64,000 nt of DNA from an uncultured Eubacteriales bacterium (GTDB lineage: Bacteria; Bacillota; Clostridia; Peptostreptococcales; Anaerovoracaceae), in the NCBI GenBank assembly GCA_900542295.1, contig UQNJ01000009.1:1-64000 (forward strand), in the 5' to 3' direction. The number at the start of each line of letters is the position of its first letter. Positions within the stretch are counted from its first letter, which is position 1. Both the position numbers and the translations under genes were made by a program. Below are positions 7,932-16,377 of the stretch, in pieces. Below the pieces are notes generated by a model. That model did no database searches and had not been told where the DNA came from. It was given only the letters and a program-made list of their open reading frames with translations.

Positions 7932-8393
7932 ATGAATCAGAAAAAAATTGGCGATTTTATTGCAGCATTGAGAAAGGAAAAAGAGGTTACGCAACAGGAA
8001 TTGGGTAATTACCTCGGAGTCACAAATAAGACTGTTTCCCGCTGGGAAACTGGGAAATATATGCCGGATATAGCGATTATACCTGAACTGTGCAAGTTTT
8101 TTGGAATTAGCATAAATGAGTTTATTTGTGGCGAGCGTGTAGAAGAGGAAATTTTTCGTAAACAAGCTGATATGAACATAATAGATATTTTGACAGGGGA
8201 TAAAAAGTTACGGAGACAAAAGCAATACAGTGAAATGTTGGGCGGAGCAGGAACAGGATTGATTCTGTCTGTTTTGTATAATCCTGACAGAGTAGAAAAA
8301 GCAGTTGTTGCAGGAATTGGACTATTGATGATTATTACCGGATGGTATTTGCGAGCAAAGATAGATAAAAGCCCTGTGCTATTAAAAAGATAA
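7932..8393 (+). CDS. XRE-family regulator with a C-terminal membrane segment
   Basis: 153 residues. An N-terminal helix-turn-helix (about 5-60: IAALRKEKEVTQQELGNYLGVTNKTVSRWETGKYMPD) is followed by a charged linker and one or two hydrophobic helices (about 103-141, GLILSVLY...VVAGIGLLMIITGWYL). This layout fits membrane-attached XRE regulators that often control nearby transporters or cell-envelope genes. AGGGGG precedes ATG 7932. A terminator follows at once, so it is monocistronic. Its target is not evident; the region after it is gene-poor. Confidence 0.85.
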   Translation: MNQKKIGDFIAALRKEKEVTQQELGNYLGVTNKTVSRWETGKYMPDIAIIPELCKFFGISINEFICGERVEEEIFRKQADMNIIDILTGDKKLRRQKQYSEMLGGAGTGLILSVLYNPDRVEKAVVAGIGLLMIITGWYLRAKIDKSPVLLKR

Positions 8394-8419
8394 TAAGGTG
8401 TGGAATGGTAAAGGTTGAT

Positions 8420-8449
8420 GGGATGCAAGCGACAACTTGTGTCCCTTTT
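8420..8449 (+). terminator. Rho-independent terminator
   Basis: A GGGAtgCAAG / CTTGtgTCCC stem with a symmetrical internal loop and a TTTT tail follows the XRE gene. Confidence 0.6.
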
Positions 8450-8977
8450 AATGTCATAAAGAACTCTTCCTCTGTCTTTAACCTTTAGAATTGGTATGAT
8501 ATAATAAAGACATTGTAAAGTAGATGCAGGGTAAGAGGGATTTTTTGAAAAAGATAGTTACTCTCATGAAGAAAGATAGGTCTTTTATTTTAATAATATT
8601 GTTCATTCAATTTTATCCTGTGTAACAGGTTTTAGAATTGTATATACAGCACTTGATATAATGTTTTTTTGGATAATCAAAGAGCAAATCAGCAGATGCA
8701 ATGGCTCTGCCTGAAAGCTGATAAATTATAGCATAAAACATTGCAGAAAGTCATTATAAAAGAAGAAATATCAAATAACTCAAGATGTTTTTCTCTGGTT
8801 TAAAATCATAAATTACTAAAGGTAAAGTTTGATTTTGCTTTCGGAAGTTCGTGAACACCTGCCGGCAGGTGTTATTTTATATATTAAATAGGGTTTTACT
8901 TACAATAAGGCTTTGACAGCTGATTTTACAAATGATATTGTATGATTATCAGAACCCAGAATCAAAAGGAGAAATCA
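8450..8977. other. Gene-poor 530-base stretch with a gene remnant and a palindromic hairpin
   Basis: A 26-codon frame starting with TTG near 8545 (MKKIVTLMKKDRSFILIILFIQ) ends at TAA and looks like the severed N-terminus of a membrane protein. Past it I see only stop-rich sequence. AACACCTGCC/GGCAGGTGTT (8854-8873) is a perfect 20-nt palindrome followed by ATTTTAT, a weak terminator that insulates the U32 gene. Confidence 0.4.
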
Positions 8978-11221
8978 ATGACCGAACTATTAGCTCCGGC
9001 GGGAAATATGGAAGCACTTAAGGCCGCAATAGCAAATGGATGCGATGCGGTTTATTTGGGTATGCAAAAATTCGGCGCCCGTGCATATTCATCTAATTTT
9101 GACGAAGAATCCTTAAAAGAGGCGGTTGAATATGCGCACCTCAGAGATGTTAAAATTTATGTTACGATGAATACGATAGTGTTCGAGGATGAGCTTGAGG
9201 ATATGACTGATCAGCTCCGCCGGCTTAACGAAACAGGCGTTGATGGAGTTATAGTTCAGGATTTGGCTGTCTTTGATTATATAGTTAAAAATTTTGAGGA
9301 TATGGAAGCCCATTGTTCTACGCAGATGGGAATAGATGACCTTGAAGGTACATTGCTGTTCAAGGAAATGGGCGCTGATAGAGTTGTTCTTTCAAGAGAA
9401 GTGGAAATCGATAAAGTAAAAAAAATAAAAAAAGCCGCACAAATACCAATTGAAATATTTGTTCATGGAGCTCTTTGCGTGTCTTATTCCGGCAACTGTC
9501 TTATGTCAGGGCTGATTGGCTTTAGAAGCGGTAACAGAGGAAGATGTGTTGGTTCATGCCGAAAGCAATATGAACTCATCGACAAGTCAAACGGTGAGTC
9601 CCTTGGAAAAAACTATCTTTTATCTATGAAAGACCTGAATACTATAGATTATGTAGACGAGCTGAAGGAAATTGATTCTCTGAAAATAGAAGGCAGGATG
9701 AAAGAGCCTGCATATGTCGCCAATGTAGTATCCAAATACAGAAAAGCCATAGACGGAACGGTGACTGCTGAGGACAAACAGGACCTTAAAAAAACTTTTA
9801 ACAGGACTTTTACGAAAGGATATATTTTCAGTGAAGATCCTGCGGATATAACTAACATACAGAAACCCAACAACTTCGGATATGAAATAGGTGTAATTTC
9901 GGGAAGCGTCGGTGGAATGTACGAGGTAACTCTGAAAAGCACCCTTAATCAGAACGATATAATCAGAATAGACCATAATAATGAAGACATAAATCTATCC
10001 GTGGTGAAGCTGTACAATCGAGAGGGAAAGCTGATAAATAAGGCCGATAAAATATGTTACATCAAGATTAAAGAAAAGCTTTCGAAAGGTGACATACTGT
10101 ATAAGACAAAGGACTATTTCTTTTATAAAAGCCTTGAGAGTGAGCTGATAGGGGAATTCAGACGATTCCCATTGAATCTCAGGGTGTATGCCTACCCCGG
10201 TTCTAAGCTGTTTATAGATGCTGAGGGACTTGGATGCAGTTATTTATATGAGAGTGAAGAAATTCTGGGTGAGGCATTAAACAGCCCGACCACAAAGGAG
10301 CAGGTGGTAAAGCAGCTGTCTAAATTGAATGATACGGTTTTCACCTTAAACAGCATAGAGTTTGAAGAATATAATGCTTTTATTCCCGTAAAAATCTTGA
10401 ATAATGCAAGACGGGAGATTGTGGCAGCGCTATATGAGGCTAAAATCAGCAACAAGAAAAAAAGGGTGTTACTGCCAGACCAAAGAGAAAAAATCACATT
10501 TGAGCAAAAGGAACCTTACATAACGGCATCCGTTCTGACAAAGGAGCAGTACGAAGCATGTAAAGAATGTGGCATAACAGATATATATTTTGACAATATT
10601 ATCAGAAGAAATCAAATCAAATATGAGCCGAAGGACGGGGAGCTAATGATAGGCGGTTATGGAGGCATTTATTATTACAGAAACATGAATCCTTTCATTA
10701 CCGACTACTCATTGAATGTTGCTAATTCAGAGGCTTGCTATATGCTACACAAATTGGGTGCAAAAAGAGTGACGCTGTCTTATGAGCTGAATAAGAGACA
10801 GATAAGCGACCTTGTGGAAGCATACTACAGTAAAAACGGCGGTTATCCGGCGCTTGAAATGATAGTTTACGGACGTGCACCGCTCCTGTTTACAAAATAT
10901 TGTCCGCTTAAAAAAATGGGCGAGTGCGGAGTATGTAAGTCAAAATCATATGAGATAAAAGATGAATACGGATCCTTTCCGATTATTTCTCACAGGGATT
11001 GTACGACGACCATACTTAACGGGAAAATACTGAATCTTCTTGATGAAATGCCGTCTATAAAGGGCGTTGAAGCATTTCGCCTTAATTTTACGACTGAGTC
11101 AGGGAAAGAAGTGACAGAGATTGTAAGTGCGGCCATGGATAAACTAAGAGGTATGGCAGAGAAAACTCTTTTTGATCGTGAGACCGACACCAGAGGGCAT
11201 TTTAACAAAGAGATTATTTAA
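8978..11221 (+). CDS. Peptidase U32 family protein with DUF3656 domain (RlhA/YdcP-like)
   Basis: 747 residues. The U32 catalytic-fold region opens with TELLAPAGNMEALKAAIANGCDAVYLG and runs through VHGALCVSYSGNCLMSG and GRCVGSCRKQYEL, which supply the conserved cysteines thought to ligate an Fe-S cluster. SLKIEGRMK follows at about 235, then a DUF3656 region. Near the C-terminus YCPLKKMGECGVC adds a further Cys group. Despite the name, characterised relatives act on tRNA or rRNA; E. coli RlhA (YdcP), which has U32 plus DUF3656, is needed for 23S rRNA C2501 hydroxylation. I chose ATG 8978 since AAAAGGAG lies six bases before it; ATG 8942 is in frame but lacks a site. It forms an operon with the ABC-F gene 19 bases downstream. 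Confidence 0.88.
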   Translation: MTELLAPAGNMEALKAAIANGCDAVYLGMQKFGARAYSSNFDEESLKEAVEYAHLRDVKIYVTMNTIVFEDELEDMTDQLRRLNETGVDGVIVQDLAVFDYIVKNFEDMEAHCSTQMGIDDLEGTLLFKEMGADRVVLSREVEIDKVKKIKKAAQIPIEIFVHGALCVSYSGNCLMSGLIGFRSGNRGRCVGSCRKQYELIDKSNGESLGKNYLLSMKDLNTIDYVDELKEIDSLKIEGRMKEPAYVANVVSKYRKAIDGTVTAEDKQDLKKTFNRTFTKGYIFSEDPADITNIQKPNNFGYEIGVISGSVGGMYEVTLKSTLNQNDIIRIDHNNEDINLSVVKLYNREGKLINKADKICYIKIKEKLSKGDILYKTKDYFFYKSLESELIGEFRRFPLNLRVYAYPGSKLFIDAEGLGCSYLYESEEILGEALNSPTTKEQVVKQLSKLNDTVFTLNSIEFEEYNAFIPVKILNNARREIVAALYEAKISNKKKRVLLPDQREKITFEQKEPYITASVLTKEQYEACKECGITDIYFDNIIRRNQIKYEPKDGELMIGGYGGIYYYRNMNPFITDYSLNVANSEACYMLHKLGAKRVTLSYELNKRQISDLVEAYYSKNGGYPALEMIVYGRAPLLFTKYCPLKKMGECGVCKSKSYEIKDEYGSFPIISHRDCTTTILNGKILNLLDEMPSIKGVEAFRLNFTTESGKEVTEIVSAAMDKLRGMAEKTLFDRETDTRGHFNKEII

Positions 11222-11240
11222 CAGAAATGAGGATAACTAA

Positions 11241-12998
11241 ATGATTCGAGTAGAAAACCTTTCCTATGGTGTTCCTGCGAAAGATTTATATAACAACATT
11301 TCATTTACGATAGACAAAGGCTGCCATTGTGCCGTTATAGGAAGCAACGGAACAGGCAAATCTACGCTTATTGACATGCTGATAAACACCGACAATTATA
11401 TTTTTGACGGTAAGATAATAAAGGACAGCGGGTGCAGAATAGGGTATCAAGGTCGATTTGGCGTAAGAGACGGTCTCAGAGATGTTTCGGTATTTGAATA
11501 TCTGAGTGAGCGCTTTGTAACGGTTCAGAGGGAAATTGCCGATGTATGTGAGGAAATGGCATCAGCTGAAGATATGGAGGCTGTATTTGAAAAATATCAG
11601 CAGCTTTTAGATATAAACGAAGCTATGGATGGCGACAACTACGAGAATAATATTTGTAAGCAGCTTAATACAGCCGGTATGGGCAATCTGAAAAGTGTAA
11701 AAATTTCAAAGGTCAGCGGAGGAGAATACAAGCTCCTGCAGATTATGAAGGAAATGCTTTTAGCACCGAATCTCTTGATTTTAGACGAGCCGGACATTTT
11801 TTTAGACTTTGCAAATCTGAACAGCCTTTGTCGAATGATAAATGAGTACAAAGGTACTCTCATGGTAGTAACGCATAACAGATATCTGCTTAATCACTGC
11901 TTTGACAAAATTCTTCATATCGAAAACACAGATTTACAGGAGTATGAAGGCACTTACAAGGAATACGGATGCTCGATTCTTAGAAAAAAACTGGAATTGA
12001 GGATTCAAAATCTCAGTGAGCAGGAAGAAATTCAGCGTACGGAAAAAATGGTGGAGACTTTGCGGAAAAGGGCGACACTGATGGTAAATCCTGTTATCGG
12101 CAAATCCGTAAATGCTAAGCAGTCTCAACTGGACAGGCTGAAGGAAAGACAGATAAAAGCACCGTTTATAGAAATTTGTGAGCCTGAAATATCTTTTTGT
12201 TTGGTTGATACGGAGGCGGATGATGAACGTGCAGTGCAGGAAAATCCTATTCTTTCTGTATCTGATTATGGAGTTGAGTTTGACAAAGTTCTTCTGAGAA
12301 ATGTAAGCTTTGAGCTGCGCCGTGGTGAAAAGGCAGCATTTGTAGGTGCAAACGGGACAGGCAAGACGACACTGATTCGTGATATCGTGAACAATATAAA
12401 AGATGAAATTCACATAGATGAGTCAGCGGTGGTTGTAAGTCTTCCACAGTTCAATGACCGAACAGAAGACGATGAAAGAACGGTATCGGCTATAATGGCC
12501 GATGCCGGTTTTGAGACGAAAGAAAAGGCTTCCGCATACTTGGCTAAGTTCTGTTTGCAGGGCGATATACTTGAACAGAAGATAAACATGACTTCCGCAG
12601 GAGAAAGGAATTTGCTTCGTATAGCTTTGGCAGCCGGCAGAAAGGCTGATTTGCTTATACTGGATGAGCCGACAAGTCATCTTGATATACACGCACAGAT
12701 GGCTTTTGAAAAGGCTGTTGCAGAATACAAAGGGACTGTGCTTTTTGTGAGCCATGATTTTTATCTGATAGCAGGATGTGCCGATTATGTATTGTTTGCG
12801 GAAAACAATACATTAAGACGGATGAGCGTGAAAAAGTTCAGAAGGATGGTATACGATTGCTATTTTGATAGAAGTTATCTTGAGGAGGACAGAGAAAGGC
12901 AGGAACTTGAACGAAAAATTTCAGATGCATTTAAGACGGACAATTTAGCGGAGGCTGAAAAGCTGTGCGGAGAGCTTGAAGAACTTGATCGCAGATAG
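11241..12998 (+). CDS. ABC-F family ATPase (ribosome-associated type)
   Basis: 585 residues, two ABC domains on one chain with no membrane segments. Domain 1 has Walker A GSNGTGKST, signature VSGGE and Walker B LLILDEPD; domain 2 has GANGTGKTT, signature TSAGE and LLILDEPTSHLD. Linking them is a charged helical stretch (about 245-310) where the ABC-F interdomain linker belongs. ABC-F proteins bind the ribosomal E site and act as translation factors or antibiotic-resistance proteins. Two departures stand out: Walker B of domain 1 ends EPDIFLD rather than EPTNHLD, and the second signature is TSAGE instead of LSxGE. Co-transcription with a putative 23S rRNA modification enzyme supports a ribosome-related job. 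Confidence 0.85.
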   Translation: MIRVENLSYGVPAKDLYNNISFTIDKGCHCAVIGSNGTGKSTLIDMLINTDNYIFDGKIIKDSGCRIGYQGRFGVRDGLRDVSVFEYLSERFVTVQREIADVCEEMASAEDMEAVFEKYQQLLDINEAMDGDNYENNICKQLNTAGMGNLKSVKISKVSGGEYKLLQIMKEMLLAPNLLILDEPDIFLDFANLNSLCRMINEYKGTLMVVTHNRYLLNHCFDKILHIENTDLQEYEGTYKEYGCSILRKKLELRIQNLSEQEEIQRTEKMVETLRKRATLMVNPVIGKSVNAKQSQLDRLKERQIKAPFIEICEPEISFCLVDTEADDERAVQENPILSVSDYGVEFDKVLLRNVSFELRRGEKAAFVGANGTGKTTLIRDIVNNIKDEIHIDESAVVVSLPQFNDRTEDDERTVSAIMADAGFETKEKASAYLAKFCLQGDILEQKINMTSAGERNLLRIALAAGRKADLLILDEPTSHLDIHAQMAFEKAVAEYKGTVLFVSHDFYLIAGCADYVLFAENNTLRRMSVKKFRRMVYDCYFDRSYLEEDRERQELERKISDAFKTDNLAEAEKLCGELEELDRR

Positions 12999-13203
12999 AG
13001 AATAACGGAACTTTTCCCAGATGTAAAAAACTTATGGGTTTACAATATGATTATATAGTATAAAAAAATTATTTCAAAAACCTTGCATAATATATGATAA
13101 AACACTATGAAACACTTATGCTATGGAATTAACCATAATATAAATATACTTCGAAATATTACTTGTTTGTTTTTAGTGTCTGTAAGGTATAGGGAGGTTT
13201 TGC
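12999..13203. promoter_or_regulatory. AT-rich intergenic region upstream of the sigma-54 activator
   Basis: 205 bases with no gene. A weak GTAAA...TTTAC inverted repeat (about 13023-13043) may terminate the ABC-F transcript. I see no -24/-12 element and no convincing -35/-10 pair. Confidence 0.3.
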
Positions 13204-14547
13204 ATGTTTGAAAAATATGTTGAACAGGTTTTGGATATATTTAATTATGTTGACAGCATTCTGATTACTGATAAGAAGGGTAAAATCAGATATTATCATT
13301 CAAATCGCACTGATTTGAATCAGATTGACAAGAAGACGGTAATAGGCAAGAATATTATTGAACTTTACTGCAATCTCACCAGAGAGAGCAGCACAGTATA
13401 TGAAGTTTTGAGGACAGGAAAGCCTATAATAAATTATAAACAGGAATTAAAAGTTGAAAGCGGGAAAGTTATTGAAGCCATAACCAGCACCATGCCTATA
13501 CAGGAAGATGACGAGGTTATAGGAACTATAGATGTTTCCAGTTATTCTGTGGAGCAAGTCGATGTACAAAAAAAGGTGAAATCAAGAAACCAACTTTATA
13601 AATTGGAAGATATCGTGACGATAGATTACAATATGAATCGCCTGAAGTCGAAAATTAAGAAAGTTGCCAATACATCTTCTTCTGTTCTTATTTACGGTGA
13701 AACCGGGACAGGTAAGGAACTGGTGGCTCAATCTATACATACTGAAGGAAGCAGAAAAAACGGAAACTTTGTTTCTCAAAATTGTGCTGCCATTCCTTCA
13801 TCTCTCATGGAGAGTATACTGTTTGGCACAAAGAAAGGCGGATTTACGGGAGCGGAAGATAGCCCGGGCCTGTTTGAATTGGCAAATGGGGGAACATTGT
13901 TTTTAGATGAGATAAATTCTATGGAGGCCTCAATACAGTCTAAGCTTTTAAAAGCTGTTGAAGAAAAGAAAATAGTAAGGGTCGGAGGAACAAAACCTAT
14001 TATGGTTGATGTAAAGATTGTTTCTGCAACCAATATGGAAATAGAACAGTTATTTGAATCAGGATGTATTAGAAAGGATCTGTTGTATAGATTGGGAACT
14101 GTTCGCTTAGAAATACCGCCGCTTCATGAACGACCTGTTGACTTGGCTCCGTTAGCAAAACAGTTTATTCGTGAGTTCAACATTGAAATGGGGCGTAATA
14201 TTTTAGATTTGACAGAGGAAGTTTATGAACTGTTTACATTATATGATTGGCCCGGGAATGTTAGAGAACTTAGAAATATAATTGAAAATGCTTTTAATTT
14301 ATGCTCCGGCAGGTTTATAGAAAAGGATGATCTGCCTAAATATATGATAAATGCAGTAAGTATAAATAATAAGCATTATAGTTCGACATACGAGAAGGGG
14401 CTGAAATGCACTATGGAAGAAATTGAAAAGGATATAATTATACATACATTAAACAATAGCAATACAAAGGCTGAGGTTGCAAGAAAATTGAAATTATCCA
14501 AGCAGGCGCTCCAATATAAACTTGAAAAATACGGATTGGATTCTTAA
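13204..14547 (+). CDS. Sigma-54-dependent transcriptional activator (PAS - AAA+ - Fis HTH)
   Basis: 447 residues. A PAS-like sensor spans about 5-115 (SILITDKKGKIRYYHSN; TIDVSSYS). The AAA+ core runs from about 135 to 365 with Walker A GETGTGKE (165-172), Walker B GGTLFLDEI and the arginine-finger region. The C-terminal helix-turn-helix is NNSNTKAEVARKLKLSKQALQYKL. The sigma-54 contact loop reads GGFTGA (212-217) instead of GAFTGA, with glycine replacing the alanine at the second position. AGGGAGG precedes ATG 13204. A strong terminator follows, so the gene is alone. No -24/-12 promoter is recognisable within 1 kb on either side; its target may lie elsewhere. Confidence 0.9.
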   Translation: MFEKYVEQVLDIFNYVDSILITDKKGKIRYYHSNRTDLNQIDKKTVIGKNIIELYCNLTRESSTVYEVLRTGKPIINYKQELKVESGKVIEAITSTMPIQEDDEVIGTIDVSSYSVEQVDVQKKVKSRNQLYKLEDIVTIDYNMNRLKSKIKKVANTSSSVLIYGETGTGKELVAQSIHTEGSRKNGNFVSQNCAAIPSSLMESILFGTKKGGFTGAEDSPGLFELANGGTLFLDEINSMEASIQSKLLKAVEEKKIVRVGGTKPIMVDVKIVSATNMEIEQLFESGCIRKDLLYRLGTVRLEIPPLHERPVDLAPLAKQFIREFNIEMGRNILDLTEEVYELFTLYDWPGNVRELRNIIENAFNLCSGRFIEKDDLPKYMINAVSINNKHYSSTYEKGLKCTMEEIEKDIIIHTLNNSNTKAEVARKLKLSKQALQYKLEKYGLDS

Positions 14548-14553
14548 TTTATC

Positions 14554-14586
14554 AACTCGCATATGATATATGCGAGTTTTCTTTTT
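14554..14586 (+). terminator. Rho-independent terminator
   Basis: A perfect 11-bp stem (AACTCGCATAT at 14554-14564, ATATGCGAGTT at 14568-14578) with a GAT loop, followed by TTCTTTTTTT. Confidence 0.9.
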
Positions 14587-14975
14587 TTAAAACTAAAAAA
14601 CTGTTGCTTCCTCTTGTAAATTCGCATATGTACCGGTAAGAACCAATCAGCAGGTGATATTATCTGAAGTTTTGTCTTTTATAAATGTTTATTATTAGAT
14701 ACAGCTACTTCATTGAAATGATTTTTTGTTTATGGTATATTGATGATAAATCTAAACACTTGATTTTTGGTTAAGTTATAAAGTGATTGCATTTAAATTT
14801 CATCAGATAATATTCTAATACAGCACACAAATTGTTTTCTTTTTTTTGTTTATAGAAACATAATACACCACAAATTTACAGTATTTAATTAAAAAAGTAC
14901 AAGGATTGGTTAATTTAGTACATTGAATAAAATCGACATAAAAACTAATATTATTGTATAGGAGTAATAAGTGCC
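14587..14975. promoter_or_regulatory. AT-rich control region upstream of the AraC gene
   Basis: 389 bases without a gene. An 11-nt inverted repeat, ATATTATCTGA (14657-14667) and TCAGATAATAT (14803-14813), frames the middle and could be a distant operator pair, but two 11-mers in such AT-rich DNA may also match by chance. No clear core promoter was found. Confidence 0.25.
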
Positions 14976-16337
14976 ATGGATGGTAAAAACAGAGAACTTA
15001 TTATAAGAACTTTGGAAATAAGACACAAGTCTTTTCATCTCAGCAAAAATTTAAGAATAATATATGTACTGAAAGGGGAGTTGACCCTAAAGTTTGTGGC
15101 AGGGAAAACAACCATAAAAGAAGGCAGCATAGAAATTATAAATATAAATGAACCGGTATGTTTTTTCGCCGGGACTGAAGGTAATGTCGTACTTCTTTTT
15201 GAAATTGACGGCGCCTTTGCAAAGAAGATGCAGCCCATGATAGACAGGGCATTGTACAATTGCAACACGACTTTGTTCTATCCGTGCAGAACGCAGAATA
15301 AGTATCAGGAACAGTTAAAATCCAAACTGCTACTTGTGTATAATTTGTATACATATACAGAAGATTACTCTTTTATCAAAAAAGTGCTTCAAGAGATTGA
15401 GGACTTAATAGTGGACAAGTTTCACGACTTGAAAAACATGCTGGTGCAGACTGATGTCTCCGATACAAATCTTAATCGTTTTTTGAGAATATATGATGCC
15501 ATATACAGCAATTCCGGCGGCAAGATAAACCTCAAAGAAATCGCAGAAAAAGAATATGTAAGCGTTCAGTATCTTTCAAAGGAGTTCAATAAAAAATTGA
15601 ATATGAACTTCAAAGCCACTGTTGAATATTACAAAGTAATACAGGCGGTAAGATATTTGATAACGACTAACATGCCGGTGACACTTGTCTCCGAAAACAG
15701 CGGATTTTCAGCACCAAGGTATTTTTATAAACAGTTCTCTTATTATTTGGACTGTACGCCTATGTTATTCAGAGCCAAAACAAGAGGAGAAGATGATCGT
15801 GTCTGGGAAGTTCCATCTGATAACGAGCGTATTAAAGAACTTGTAAAAAAGGTAATGGATTCGGGCATGGATATTTTCAGCGGAAGCGACAAAAACATAG
15901 CCGAAGTTGAAAGCGTTCGCATGAATATCGGAAATAAAAGTGATATGATGCCGCAAAAAGAAAAAGCCGAAGCCGATATAATAAGAGAAATATTTAGAGA
16001 TGTAGAAAAAATCAGAGGCATACATCCGACGGCAAAATTTATTTTACTTTCCGAAGACGAAGAAACAAAGCTTAAGAGATTCCTTGGTCAGGAGGGTGTG
16101 AAACCTGCAACTATGCTGATTTCCGTAAGCGGCAGCAATAAGACTTACGGAGAGCTGGCCTATGATATAGAATCTGCATTAAGTTATATGAACCTTCTGA
16201 TAAGCATAGCTTCCGGAAAAGGTGTAAGAACATCTTTTAACTGGGAAATAAGCGGAATGTCAGAAAGCGTTAATTCTATTCTTGGATATGAACCTACAGA
16301 TGTGATAGTAGGACTGTTGTCCTTTACATTCAACTGA
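14976..16337 (+). CDS. AraC-family regulator with an unassigned C-terminal domain
   Basis: 453 residues. The N-terminal ~90 residues look like a cupin sensor (IIYVLKGELTLKFV...GSIEIININEP). The AraC double helix-turn-helix lies at about 170-270 (INLKEIAEKEYVSVQYLSKEFNKKLNMNFKATVEYYKVIQAVRYL, then SENSGFSAPRYFYKQFSYYLDCTPMLFR). The final ~180 residues are not part of a normal AraC protein. They contain KNIAEVESVRMNIG and a compact region with SYMNLLISIASGKGVRTSFNWE, and could be a second ligand-sensing module. The gene is 40 bases ahead of the peptide-binding lipoprotein in the same direction, so it likely controls the D-amino-acid peptide operon and belongs to it. Ligand unknown. Confidence 0.8.
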   Translation: MDGKNRELIIRTLEIRHKSFHLSKNLRIIYVLKGELTLKFVAGKTTIKEGSIEIININEPVCFFAGTEGNVVLLFEIDGAFAKKMQPMIDRALYNCNTTLFYPCRTQNKYQEQLKSKLLLVYNLYTYTEDYSFIKKVLQEIEDLIVDKFHDLKNMLVQTDVSDTNLNRFLRIYDAIYSNSGGKINLKEIAEKEYVSVQYLSKEFNKKLNMNFKATVEYYKVIQAVRYLITTNMPVTLVSENSGFSAPRYFYKQFSYYLDCTPMLFRAKTRGEDDRVWEVPSDNERIKELVKKVMDSGMDIFSGSDKNIAEVESVRMNIGNKSDMMPQKEKAEADIIREIFRDVEKIRGIHPTAKFILLSEDEETKLKRFLGQEGVKPATMLISVSGSNKTYGELAYDIESALSYMNLLISIASGKGVRTSFNWEISGMSESVNSILGYEPTDVIVGLLSFTFN

Positions 16338-16377
16338 TGTGGGCGCATATATATGAACACAATATGGAGGTATTGAA

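Noticed and set aside
7805..8008. 67-codon frame overlapping the XRE gene
   Set aside because: It overlaps the XRE gene start in another frame and shows no coding features.
8942..8977. Upstream start codon for the U32 gene
   Set aside because: ATG 8942 lacks a ribosome site, whereas ATG 8978 has AAAAGGAG at correct spacing.
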